A DNA stretch of 64,000 nt, taken from the NCBI GenBank assembly GCA_024641505.1, contig JAHECY010000220.1, positions 25,163-89,162 of the forward strand, given 5' to 3'. Positions 31,850 through 39,914 of this stretch are shown here, one piece after another. A program made the translations under genes and the position numbers. This DNA comes from Gammaproteobacteria bacterium (GTDB taxonomy: Bacteria; Pseudomonadota; Gammaproteobacteria; SG8-11). The notes beneath the pieces were generated by a model, which ran no database searches, was not told the DNA's origin, and saw nothing but the letters and a program-made list of their open reading frames with translations. Within the stretch, counting starts at the first letter, position 1. Every line of letters begins with the position of its first letter.

Positions 31850-33283
31850 TCAAATTTCCCATTCGTGCACCGGCCGGCAACTGCGCTGGTGCTGGTAATA
31901 GGCGCGGGTCAGGGCGTGCATGTTCGCGCCGTGTTTGGCCACATACGCCCGTTGCCACGCGGCGCCGGTTTGTTCCGTGCGCAGGCGTTCGGCAATGATA
32001 TCCAGATACAGCTTACTATCATAGGCATCGATACCCAGACTGGCCAAACCGGCCCGTGCCAGGGGCAGGAGTTCTTGCTGGCATAACACCTTTGCCGGTA
32101 TTTTCTGTTTTTCCAGCCAGGTAAATTGCGCCGCGAGGCCGGCGCGCGCGCCCAGGTAAAAATTGTCACGACTGGTACTGAACGGGATCACGCGTTCCGG
32201 AGCCTGCTGCCGCGTGGCCAGGGCTTGCACCAGACCGAAGAAAAATGCGGCATTCGCTATTTCGTCAACGATGGTCGGTCCCGCGGGCACCACCCGATGT
32301 TCCAGGCGCAAGTGCGGCTTGCCGTCGTCGTCGAAACCCACCAGGGGTCGGTTCCAGCGCCACAAGGTACCGTTATGCATGCGCAGGTGTGTCAGCTGTT
32401 CCACCTCGCTGTTGAACAGAATCGGTAGCAGAATGGGGTAATGCTGCAGATTTTCCGTGAAACATTCGAGCACACTGTGGTGGAGATAATCGCTGCCGAA
32501 GGTTACCCGTCGAATCGGGCCGTGGGCGGCGCCATCATAGCCACCGACCGACACCGCTTGTTCAAACAGTGGAATACGGGTTTCCTCCCACAACTGATGT
32601 TGGAACAAGTAAGGAGAATTGGCGGAAATCGCCGCCATGATCCCGGAAATAACAATGGCACTGTTGAAATAGCGCACGAATTGCGCCGCCGGCACCTGTA
32701 AATGTATCTGGAAAGAGGTCGCCGCGGCTTCCAGCATGACGTCGGAATGCTGGATATGAAGTGGTTGGGTGCCGGGGATATCCAGGCGCAACGGACGACC
32801 CTGACGTTGGTAAAAAACCTGTTCGTTAAGGGCGCGGTAGCGGTTCTGGTCGGACATATTGTCAAGATTCAGTTGCTGTTGCGTCACCGTCGGCAGGATA
32901 CCGATCATCATGATGTGGCAATTCTGCTGGCGCGCAATGGCGCCACAGCGGCGCCATTGCGCACCCAGATCCGCGTGAAACATTTGCAGGCTGTTACCGT
33001 GCAGGATGCGCGGCGGATTGTTCAGCTCGACGTTGAACTTGGCCAGCTCCGGCACCACCTGATCGGAGTTTAGCGCGGCGAGAAACTGTGCGTTGATGCC
33101 AGCCGGTTGAAACTGCGAGTCGACCAGCCAGGCCTCCAGTTCGAAACCGCCCACCGGTGGTCCGGCAGCCAGCCAGTTTCCCTCCGCCCACTCCCGCAGC
33201 AGGTCGGTTTCCCGCTCGAGCCGTTGCCGGAAGAGAGTAAAATCCTCTGCGTGAAAGCGGGTGGTGAGAATTTCCTGGCCCAT
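31850..33283 (-). CDS. Glutamate-cysteine ligase family 2 (GCS2) protein
   Basis: A 477-residue carboxylate-amine ligase of the GCS2 fold. The ATP/metal-binding N-terminal motif is [20 protein letters not shown] follows, and [17 protein letters not shown] and [18 protein letters not shown] lie toward the C-terminus. Members make an amide between a glutamate-type carboxylate and an amine; not all make gamma-glutamylcysteine. No gshB is nearby, so glutathione synthesis is not established. First gene of a three-gene minus-strand set with a deacylase and a glycosyltransferase. Divergent from glyQ. Confidence 0.88.
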   Translation of the reverse strand: MGQEILTTRFHAEDFTLFRQRLERETDLLREWAEGNWLAAGPPVGGFELEAWLVDSQFQPAGINAQFLAALNSDQVVPELAKFNVELNNPPRILHGNSLQMFHADLGAQWRRCGAIARQQNCHIMMIGILPTVTQQQLNLDNMSDQNRYRALNEQVFYQRQGRPLRLDIPGTQPLHIQHSDVMLEAAATSFQIHLQVPAAQFVRYFNSAIVISGIMAAISANSPYLFQHQLWEETRIPLFEQAVSVGGYDGAAHGPIRRVTFGSDYLHHSVLECFTENLQHYPILLPILFNSEVEQLTHLRMHNGTLWRWNRPLVGFDDDGKPHLRLEHRVVPAGPTIVDEIANAAFFFGLVQALATRQQAPERVIPFSTSRDNFYLGARAGLAAQFTWLEKQKIPAKVLCQQELLPLARAGLASLGIDAYDSKLYLDIIAERLRTEQTGAAWQRAYVAKHGANMHALTRAYYQHQRSCRPVHEWEI

Positions 33284-33502
33284 GGCTACCTGTTGGTTGT
33301 TGCCCTGTCGGCGCGTGCGTGGTGTTGTTTATGTCAAATCAGCCGACCATATCGTGTCCGGTCAGCACCGCGGCTCGACTCACTTTACCATAGACCCGTA
33401 CCCGATTTGACCATGACGCGGTCCCCGCCGTGCCTGACACGTACCATTAATGGCAACGGCACGTTATACTTATGCGCCCGATTCGGGACAACACCAGCAA
33501 CC

Positions 33503-34420
33503 ATGATGACAACACCGCAATACGATCTACGGACATTTCAGGGCCTGATTCTCACCTTACAGGACTATTGGGCACGGCAGGGTTGTGTGATTCTGCAACC
33601 CTATGACATGGAAATGGGCGCGGGAACTTTTCATTCCGGCACTTTTCTGCGGGCCATCGGCCCGGAGCCCTGGAGCGCTGCCTATGTGCAGCCCTCACGG
33701 CGCCCCACGGATGGCCGTTACGGGGAGAATCCCAATCGCCTGCAACACTATTATCAATTCCAGGTGGTAATTAAACCGTCGCCGCTGAATATCCAGGAGT
33801 TATATCTGGATTCATTGCGACTCCTGGGCTTTGACCCCCTGACCCACGACGTGCGTTTCGTGGAAGATAACTGGGAGTCGCCAACCCTCGGCGCCTGGGG
33901 ATTGGGCTGGGAGGTCTGGCTCAATGGCATGGAAGTAACCCAATTTACTTACTTCCAACAGGTGGGGGGGCTGGAATGCCGGCCGGTCACGGGTGAAATC
34001 ACTTATGGCCTGGAACGGCTGGCCATGTACATGCAGGGGGTCGCCAGCGTGTTCGATCTGGTGTGGACCGACGGTCCCCTGGGTAAAGTCACATACGGTG
34101 ATGTGTTCCACCAGAACGAAGTGGAAATGTCCACGTATAATTTTGAACATGCGGACGTTGAGTCGCTGTTCCACTGGTTCACCACCTGCGAGCGGGAGAG
34201 CCAGCGTTTGATCGAATTATCACTGCCGTTACCGGCGTATGAAATGGTGCTTAAGGCCTCCCACACCTTCAATTTGCTGGACGCGCGTCATGCGATCTCG
34301 GTGACCGAGCGCGCCCGCTATATCGGCCGGGTACGCACCTTGGCCAAGGCGGTGGCGGAAGCCTATTATCAACGGCGCGAAGCTCTGGGATTTCCCATGG
34401 CGCGCCGGCAGGGAGTCTGA
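33503..34420 (+). CDS. glyQ: Glycyl-tRNA synthetase alpha subunit
   Basis: A 305-residue catalytic subunit of the bacterial alpha2-beta2 glycyl-tRNA synthetase. It begins [39 protein letters not shown] (here ...[15 protein letters not shown]) and includes [21 protein letters not shown] and [16 protein letters not shown] 33503 (or 33506) gives the family N-terminus; the longer upstream open frame runs into the neighbouring divergent gene and is rejected. glyS follows 3 bases later. Confidence 0.98.
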   Translation: MMTTPQYDLRTFQGLILTLQDYWARQGCVILQPYDMEMGAGTFHSGTFLRAIGPEPWSAAYVQPSRRPTDGRYGENPNRLQHYYQFQVVIKPSPLNIQELYLDSLRLLGFDPLTHDVRFVEDNWESPTLGAWGLGWEVWLNGMEVTQFTYFQQVGGLECRPVTGEITYGLERLAMYMQGVASVFDLVWTDGPLGKVTYGDVFHQNEVEMSTYNFEHADVESLFHWFTTCERESQRLIELSLPLPAYEMVLKASHTFNLLDARHAISVTERARYIGRVRTLAKAVAEAYYQRREALGFPMARRQGV

Positions 34421-34423
34421 GTC

Positions 34424-36502
34424 ATGTCCACGGCCCATTTTTTGGTAGAGATCGGCACTGAAGAACTCCCGCCCAAGGCATTGTGGTCCCTGGCGGAAGC
34501 GTTTCACAACCATACGCGCCTGGGGCTGGAAAAAGCCGGTTTGCACCACGGTACCATCAAGCCTTATGCAGCGCCACGGCGTCTGGCGCTGTTGATTTCC
34601 GACCTCGCCCTGCAGCAACCGGATCGCGAGAATTTACGCCGCGGCCCGGCGCTAAATGCCGCGTTCAAGGAAGACGGCTATCCGACACCGGCGGCGGAAG
34701 GCTTTGCCAAATCCTGCGGCGTCACCGTGGAGGAACTGGAGCGTCTGGAATCGGGCAAGGGCGCGTGGTTGGGTTTTCGCGTCAAGGAACCCGGGCAACC
34801 GGCGCGCGGTCTGCTGCCGGACATTATTCGTGACGCCCTGGACAAGCTGCCGGTGCCCAAGCGCATGCGCTGGGCCGATCTGGATGCACAGTTCGTGCGC
34901 CCGGTACACTGGGTCGTACTGTTGCTCGGTAATGAATTGATCGATACCACGATACTGGGTGTAAAGACCAGTCGTGAGACCTATGGTCACCGGTTTCACC
35001 ATCCCCAGGCCATCTATCTGGCGGAACCGGAAGCATACGCACCGTTGCTGGAAACCGAAGGCTATGTAGTGGCGGATTTTCATGATCGGCGTGAAGCCGT
35101 GCGCGCCCAGGTTCTGGAGGCGGCGCGCCAGACCGGCGGTACCGCGATCATCGACGAAGCGCTGTTGGCGGAAGTGACCAGTATGGTGGAATGGCCACGG
35201 GCGTTGGTGGGCCGATTTGACGACGCCTTCCTCGCGGTACCATCCGAAGCTCTGATCAGCGCTATGAAAACCCATCAGAAATATTTTCATCTGGTGGACG
35301 GTAAAGGCGCGCTGATGCCGAATTTCATCACTATTGCCAATATCGATAGCCGTGACATCGAACAGGTGCGCCAGGGTAACGAGCGCGTGATTCGGCCGCG
35401 GTTGGCGGATGCGGCGTTTTTCTGGAATCAGGACCGTAAGCTGCGCCTCAGTGAGCGTGTGACGCAGCTGCAGCACGTGGTGTTTCAAAACCAGTTGGGG
35501 TCGATCCATGACAAATGCATGCGTCTCGCCGATTTGAGTGTCTGGCTGGGGTCGCGGCTCCAGCTGGACCATCAGCACTGCCGGCAGGCGGCCCAGTTAT
35601 GCAAAGCTGACCTGTTAACCAATATGGTCGGCGAATTCCCGGAATTACAGGGTATCATGGGCCGTTATTACGCGCACCACGACGGCGAGGATGATGCGGT
35701 CGCCCTGGCCATTGAGGAACATTACCGGCCGCGTTTCGCGGGCGATGTGCTGGCCAGTGGCGGAATCGGCCAGGTATTGGCGATTACCGACAAGATCGAT
35801 ACCCTCGCGGGTATCTTTGGCATTGGCCAGATTCCCACCGGCGACAAGGATCCTTTCGGCTTGCGGCGCGCGGCGCTGGGCGTGTTGCGGCAGATGATCG
35901 AGGGCAAGCTCGATATCGATCTTTATGAGTTACTGGGTGAAGCCGTCAAGGGCTATGGCACCCGATTGACCCAGCAGCAGGTGGTGGATCAGGTATTCGG
36001 CTTCATGATGGAACGGCTGCGTGCCTACTATCTCGATCTGGGTGTTGCCGCTGATACTTTTGAATCCGTGTTGGCACAGGCACCTCGCAGCCCCCTGGAT
36101 TTTGACGCGCGCATTCTGGCGGTGAAGACGTTCCGCGAACTGCCCGCCGCCGCCAGTCTGGCGACAGCCAACAAGCGCATCAGCAATATCATCGTCAAGC
36201 AAGCAGCTGATGTGCGCATTGCCGCCCAGCCCGACGCCACGTTGTTCGAGTTCGATGAGGAAAGAACCTTGCACGAACAAATCGAGCAGCATGCGCGTGA
36301 GGTGACGCCATTGTTCGCGCGTAAAGACTACGTGGCGGCGCTGCGTACCCTGGCCGGATTGCGCGAGCCCGTCGACAGATTTTTCGACAAGGTAATGGTG
36401 ATGGTCGATGACGAAAAAATACGAAACAATCGTCTGGCGCTGCTGAATCGACTGCGCGGCCTGTTTTTGCACACCGCCGATTTATCGCGGCTGCAAGGTT
36501 GA
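34424..36502 (+). CDS. glyS: Glycyl-tRNA synthetase beta subunit
   Basis: A 692-residue beta subunit that binds tRNA-Gly and pairs with GlyQ. It begins AHFLVEIGTEELPPKAL, with the family signature RPVHWVVLLLGNELI near 160, KTHQKYFHLVDGKGALMPNFI near 285 and an HD-type segment around 400. A C-terminal anticodon-binding (DALR-like) domain ends the protein. Length is typical (about 690). Cotranscribed with glyQ. Confidence 0.98.
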   Translation: MSTAHFLVEIGTEELPPKALWSLAEAFHNHTRLGLEKAGLHHGTIKPYAAPRRLALLISDLALQQPDRENLRRGPALNAAFKEDGYPTPAAEGFAKSCGVTVEELERLESGKGAWLGFRVKEPGQPARGLLPDIIRDALDKLPVPKRMRWADLDAQFVRPVHWVVLLLGNELIDTTILGVKTSRETYGHRFHHPQAIYLAEPEAYAPLLETEGYVVADFHDRREAVRAQVLEAARQTGGTAIIDEALLAEVTSMVEWPRALVGRFDDAFLAVPSEALISAMKTHQKYFHLVDGKGALMPNFITIANIDSRDIEQVRQGNERVIRPRLADAAFFWNQDRKLRLSERVTQLQHVVFQNQLGSIHDKCMRLADLSVWLGSRLQLDHQHCRQAAQLCKADLLTNMVGEFPELQGIMGRYYAHHDGEDDAVALAIEEHYRPRFAGDVLASGGIGQVLAITDKIDTLAGIFGIGQIPTGDKDPFGLRRAALGVLRQMIEGKLDIDLYELLGEAVKGYGTRLTQQQVVDQVFGFMMERLRAYYLDLGVAADTFESVLAQAPRSPLDFDARILAVKTFRELPAAASLATANKRISNIIVKQAADVRIAAQPDATLFEFDEERTLHEQIEQHAREVTPLFARKDYVAALRTLAGLREPVDRFFDKVMVMVDDEKIRNNRLALLNRLRGLFLHTADLSRLQG

Positions 36503-36552
36503 ACGGATGATGGCATGCTGCATTTAGCCGATGTGATTCCGAATGGTGTGTG

Positions 36553-36572
36553 CCGCGCGCCCGGGCGCGCGG
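36553..36572. repeat. 20-bp perfect GC palindrome between glyS and gmhB
   Basis: CCGCGCGCCC followed directly by GGGCGCGCGG. It lies 50 bases after glyS and 20 bases before gmhB. No T-run follows, so it is not an obvious terminator; in RNA it would form a strong hairpin close to the gmhB ribosome binding site. Confidence 0.6.
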
Positions 36573-36591
36573 CGCGGGTTCCGAGGGCGAG

Positions 36592-37134
36592 ATGAAGCTC
36601 GTGATTCTGGACCGTGATGGTGTGATCAACGAGGATTCCGATGAATTCATCAAGTCACCGGACGAGTTCATTCCGATTCCCGGCAGTATCGACGCCATTG
36701 CACGCCTTAAGTTGGCGGGCTATAGCGTGGTAATCGCCAGCAATCAGTCGGGTCTGGCGCGGCAGCTGTTCTCACTGTCCACGCTGCACGACATCCATCA
36801 GAAACTTTACGACCTGTTGCAGCCTTTCGGGGTGCGGCTGGACGCGATTTTTTTCTGCCCGCATGGTCCCGACGACGATTGTCATTGCCGCAAACCGAAA
36901 CCGGGTCTGTTGCAGGATATCGCCACCCGCTTCAGTATCGATCTCGCGACGGTGCCGGTAGTGGGTGATGCGTTACGTGACATCGAGGCGGCCCGTGCCG
37001 TGGGCGCGCAGCCGGTACTGGTATTGACCGGCAAGGGTCGTCAGGCCAGCAGGAACACGCTGGAACTGACCGGAGTGCCGGTATACAGGAATCTTAGTCA
37101 TTTTGTCGATGTTTTATTGGCCAGGTCTCAATGA
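36592..37134 (+). CDS. gmhB: D-glycero-beta-D-manno-heptose 1,7-bisphosphate 7-phosphatase
   Basis: A 180-residue HAD phosphatase of ADP-heptose synthesis for the LPS inner core. The nucleophile motif is LDRDGVINEDS, motif II is IASNQSG, and the zinc-binding loop CPHGPDDDCHCRKPKPG is the GmhB hallmark. Motif IV is VGDALRDIEAA. The ATG at 36592 starts at the family N-terminus. The stop overlaps the ATG of the acyltransferase gene. Confidence 0.96.
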   Translation: MKLVILDRDGVINEDSDEFIKSPDEFIPIPGSIDAIARLKLAGYSVVIASNQSGLARQLFSLSTLHDIHQKLYDLLQPFGVRLDAIFFCPHGPDDDCHCRKPKPGLLQDIATRFSIDLATVPVVGDALRDIEAARAVGAQPVLVLTGKGRQASRNTLELTGVPVYRNLSHFVDVLLARSQ

Positions 37135-37913
37135 TGCGTTACCTTCGATCGCTATTATTTTATGTCATCATGATTAGTTCGGCGGGGGTCATGGGCCCCT
37201 TCAGTGTCCTGTTGTTGCCCGCAAATTTTTCCATACGCTATCGATTCCTTACCATGTGGGCACGCATGAATCTGTGGTTTCTAGGCAAACTTTGTGATTT
37301 GCACTATGAAGTCGAGGGTCGGGAGAATATTCCCGTGGGTAACGGTCTTATTTTCTGCAAGCATCAATCTGCCTGGGAGACCTTGGCGTTGCAACAGATC
37401 TTTCCGCCGCAAACCTGGTTACTGAAACGGGAACTGTTATGGGTGCCCTTTTTTGGCTGGGGTCTGGCGATGCTGGGCTCCATTGGTATCGACCGCAGCG
37501 CGGGTACGGCAGCATTGTCCAAATTGGTCACGGACGGCATTGATCGGCTGCAAAAAGGACGTTGGCTGGTGATTTTTCCCGAAGGTACTCGGGTGGCGCC
37601 CGGCGCGGAACGCAAATTCCTCAAGGGCGGATCGATTCTGGCGGCGAAGGCCGGGTATCCCGTGGTGCCGGTGGCGCATAACGCGGGAGAGTATTGGCCA
37701 CGACGTACCATAGTGAAAATACCTGGTACCATCAAAGTGGTGGTGGGGCCGGCCATCGACACCAAAGGCAAGAAAGCGAGTGAAATTAATCGCCTGGCGG
37801 AAGAGTGGATGAATGCCACCATGGCGCGTATTACCGATGAGCGCTTCAAACAGAGTGGGTCGGTTGCGCGGATGCCAGACACCGATGGTGAGTCGCCGCC
37901 GGACGTACGGTGA
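37131..37913 (+). CDS. plsC: 1-acyl-sn-glycerol-3-phosphate acyltransferase (PlsC family)
   Basis: A 260-residue membrane acyltransferase that converts lysophosphatidate to phosphatidate. An N-terminal helix is followed by motif I KHQSAWET, where the usual NHxxxxD is HxxxxE, a variant seen in a gammaproteobacterial subgroup. Motif II GSIGIDRSAG, motif III FPEGTRVAPG and motif IV YPVVPVAHNAG are present. It overlaps gmhB by 4 bases, as is common where both serve envelope lipid synthesis. The chromosome may encode other PlsC copies, so the symbol is a family label. Confidence 0.92.
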   Translation: MMRYLRSLLFYVIMISSAGVMGPFSVLLLPANFSIRYRFLTMWARMNLWFLGKLCDLHYEVEGRENIPVGNGLIFCKHQSAWETLALQQIFPPQTWLLKRELLWVPFFGWGLAMLGSIGIDRSAGTAALSKLVTDGIDRLQKGRWLVIFPEGTRVAPGAERKFLKGGSILAAKAGYPVVPVAHNAGEYWPRRTIVKIPGTIKVVVGPAIDTKGKKASEINRLAEEWMNATMARITDERFKQSGSVARMPDTDGESPPDVR

Positions 37914-37935
37914 AAAAAGTGCTGTTATTTCCAGC

Positions 37936-37952
37936 ATTAACCGGGGGTTAAT
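37936..37952. repeat. Inverted repeat after the acyltransferase gene
   Basis: ATTAACC-GGG-GGTTAAT, a perfect 7-base inverted repeat 23 bases after the stop. Only a weak T-rich stretch follows, so it could be a poor terminator or an operator for the unknown gene at 38028. Confidence 0.4.
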
Positions 37953-38027
37953 CATTTGATAATGGACTGTTAATTTAAAAGACACCTGTTAAGACGATGC
38001 TGTATCGCTCAAAGGGAGGGGGGAGCT

Positions 38028-38396
38028 ATGGTGAATGTCAGCGTGAGTCCTGATACCACGGTCGGAGGGACCGGTTATACTTTATGTCTGGAGGGTTATG
38101 CCCTGCCTTTAGCGGACGCAATTTACCCAACTATAATCGCGAAATTGATGGCGGCAGTTAATTTCCTGCTTACCGGCGGGTTGCATGCGGAATGCCGGTT
38201 TTTTCACGAGCAGGGGGATAAACTGCTGGTGCTGGATCGTAAACCGGAGGGCGTGCTGGTGTCGGTATTCCCCCTGCGTGATAACAAACAACAACGGCGC
38301 CCGGGTTACAGTCAGGCTCCGGAGTACAGTTGTACACTGGATTTGCAGGACTTCTCGCGCGCGTTAAACCGCGGGTTGCATCGCCTGCTGTCGTAA
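38028..38396 (+). CDS. Uncharacterised protein, 122 residues
   Basis: I recognise no family. It has no signal peptide or membrane helix. The middle LHAECRFFHEQGDKLLVLDRKPEGVLVSVFPL has an alternating pattern that suggests a compact beta structure. A very strong ribosome binding site (GGGAGGGGGGAG) precedes the ATG, which supports real translation. It stands between the plus-strand acyltransferase and the minus-strand cold-shock gene, without an obvious operon partner. Confidence 0.7.
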   Translation: MVNVSVSPDTTVGGTGYTLCLEGYALPLADAIYPTIIAKLMAAVNFLLTGGLHAECRFFHEQGDKLLVLDRKPEGVLVSVFPLRDNKQQRRPGYSQAPEYSCTLDLQDFSRALNRGLHRLLS

Positions 38397-38448
38397 AACC
38401 AGCGCTTGCCGGTACTGTCCAGCTCGTCGGTCGGGTGCAACCCCCCAT

Positions 38449-38483
38449 CCAATAGAAACACCCCGCCGCCATGGCGCGGGGTG
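38449..38483 (-). terminator. Rho-independent terminator of the cold-shock gene
   Basis: On the minus strand, CACCCCGC and GCGGGGTG form a perfect 8-base stem around a 9-base loop, followed by TTTCTATT. It lies 25 bases after the cold-shock stop codon. Confidence 0.75.
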
Positions 38484-38508
38484 TGGCCTGCATTGACTCA
38501 GCGCTGAA

Positions 38509-38715
38509 TCAGGATGAAATTGTAACGTGGCTGGCTTGTGGACCTTTGGGGCCTTGCTCAATCTCGAAATTGACGGCTTGACCCTCGGCCAATGAACGAA
38601 ATCCCTCAGCCTTGATGGCGGTGAAGTGGACGAATACATCTTTACCGCCGTCATCGGGAGTGATAAAACCAAAACCCTTGGACTGATTAAACCATTTTAC
38701 TTTGCCTGTTGCCAT
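38509..38715 (-). CDS. Cold-shock (CspA-family) nucleic-acid-binding protein
   Basis: A 68-residue OB-fold RNA/DNA chaperone. RNP1 is [10 protein letters not shown] and RNP2 is VFVHFTAI, both intact, with the usual start [15 protein letters not shown]. The ATG at 38715 follows GAGG at eight bases. It is monocistronic with its own terminator. The 271-base region upstream to 38986 is non-coding and could hold a structured leader typical of csp genes; I did not resolve one. Confidence 0.97.
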   Translation of the reverse strand: MATGKVKWFNQSKGFGFITPDDGGKDVFVHFTAIKAEGFRSLAEGQAVNFEIEQGPKGPQASHVTISS

Positions 38716-38986
38716 TACAATAACCTCAGAGATGGATCGTGTTGTTAAAACAAGACCGCCACTGTATTTCATCGCCAGACAACCGGCTACCGGGTTTTGA
38801 AATTGGGATGACGGCAGCTTGCCCAAAGTATTCTACCCGGAAATTTAGCGGCGGGGCTATAAACTTTTCTATCGGCAAAGCAATGCGTTGGCTTTAATCG
38901 GTAGGCCAGCGATTAAAAATCCGGGCGGGTTTACTGAATGGAACTTGAATGGCGCGTCTAATAAGCTGAAGTCGGTGCGGCCGTGG

Positions 38987-39454
38987 TTACCACAGGTCCC
39001 CATTCCAACGCATGTCGCCTTGGCCAGCCACCTGGTACTGTATCAATCCCGTATTGAGGTCCAGTGTTTTGGTGATCTCGCCGGTAAATACCACCCTGCC
39101 ACGACCTTCGATCAATTGGGCGCCTGGGTTATTGTCCAGGGTGCCGGTGAAAATCGCATAGGCTTCCCCCGCCACGCTCCAATCCAGAACGATCTCACCA
39201 TCTTCATTCAATTCCGCGGGAAAGCGCATATAGCCGTCACCGTAAATACCCGCGCCCTTGAACGTCGTGCCGGAAAAGTGAAACTCCGCTTCCACATGAT
39301 TGCCTTGGATGTTAAGCAAAGTTCCATTGAATTTTATTACCGCGATACCTTGGCCGGTAACTGCCGCTGGCGTCATCAGCTTTGCGGTTGCCACGCCCGT
39401 GAACAACACCGCCGACACCGCCAGGCAAAAGATTGCCAGTTGTTTTAACCACAT
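38987..39454 (-). CDS. Uncharacterised secreted protein, 155 residues
   Basis: An N-terminal signal peptide (MWLKQLAIFCLAVSAVLFTGVATA|K) is followed by about 130 residues rich in short beta-like segments, Gly and Asn: FNGTLLNIQGNHVEAEFHFSG, GDGYMRFPAELNEDGEIVLDW and similar. No cysteines remain in the mature part, and no enzyme motif is visible. I recognise no family. The start is preceded by GGGAGACAGGGT. It is divergent from napA, with a 460-base gap. Confidence 0.75.
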   Translation of the reverse strand: MWLKQLAIFCLAVSAVLFTGVATAKLMTPAAVTGQGIAVIKFNGTLLNIQGNHVEAEFHFSGTTFKGAGIYGDGYMRFPAELNEDGEIVLDWSVAGEAYAIFTGTLDNNPGAQLIEGRGRVVFTGEITKTLDLNTGLIQYQVAGQGDMRWNGDLW

Positions 39455-39914
39455 ACCCTGTCTCCCATACCGGAGAACACTGGCCGTTCAAACGTGTGCG
39501 GCACAGGACTCCAATGTGAAACATTGTAAGGCCAATCAGGTGCGGGACTAATAATGTTTCCAGATTAAAAATCAGCTTGTTAGGCAAACACGGTGTAAGC
39601 GGGTAAACGCAATTGTTAAGAAATAACAGCACGTTATTAATTCGGCGCACAGAGATTCGGGGGTGGGTAGCAATTGCCGCGATAAAAATACAGTGTTTCC
39701 CTTACATCTTGAAAATAGGCGTTAAATGATCGCATTGAAATTAATGTATATAAGATTTTCCGTCGCCTGCGCCACATGATTTTGCGGTTCTGAGTTCAGT
39801 TTTCCATTTGCTTGCCGACAACCTTGCTACTTGATCGCATTCGTTTTTTTACCAGTCATCGACCACCTAAACCAGTCAACTAAAATTCGCCAAATGAACT
39901 ACTGAGGGATAGCC
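39455..39914. other. Divergent intergenic region upstream of napA
   Basis: 460 bases of AT-rich non-coding DNA between the unknown secreted-protein gene (minus) and napA (plus). It should carry the napAB control region. I looked for an FNR-type TTGAT-N4-ATCAA site and found none; half-site-like TGATCGCAT occurs twice (near 39727 and 39832). No small gene with a ribosome binding site is evident. Confidence 0.5.

Noticed and set aside
34652..35578. A 308-codon open frame opposite glyS
   Set aside because: Shadow of the glyS reading frame in GC-rich DNA; composition is rich in His/Arg/Gln as expected for antisense frames.
39455..39914. FNR/CRP-type site upstream of napA
   Set aside because: Only half-site-like TGATCG occurs; no symmetric TTGAT-N4-ATCAA or TGTGA-N6-TCACA was found.
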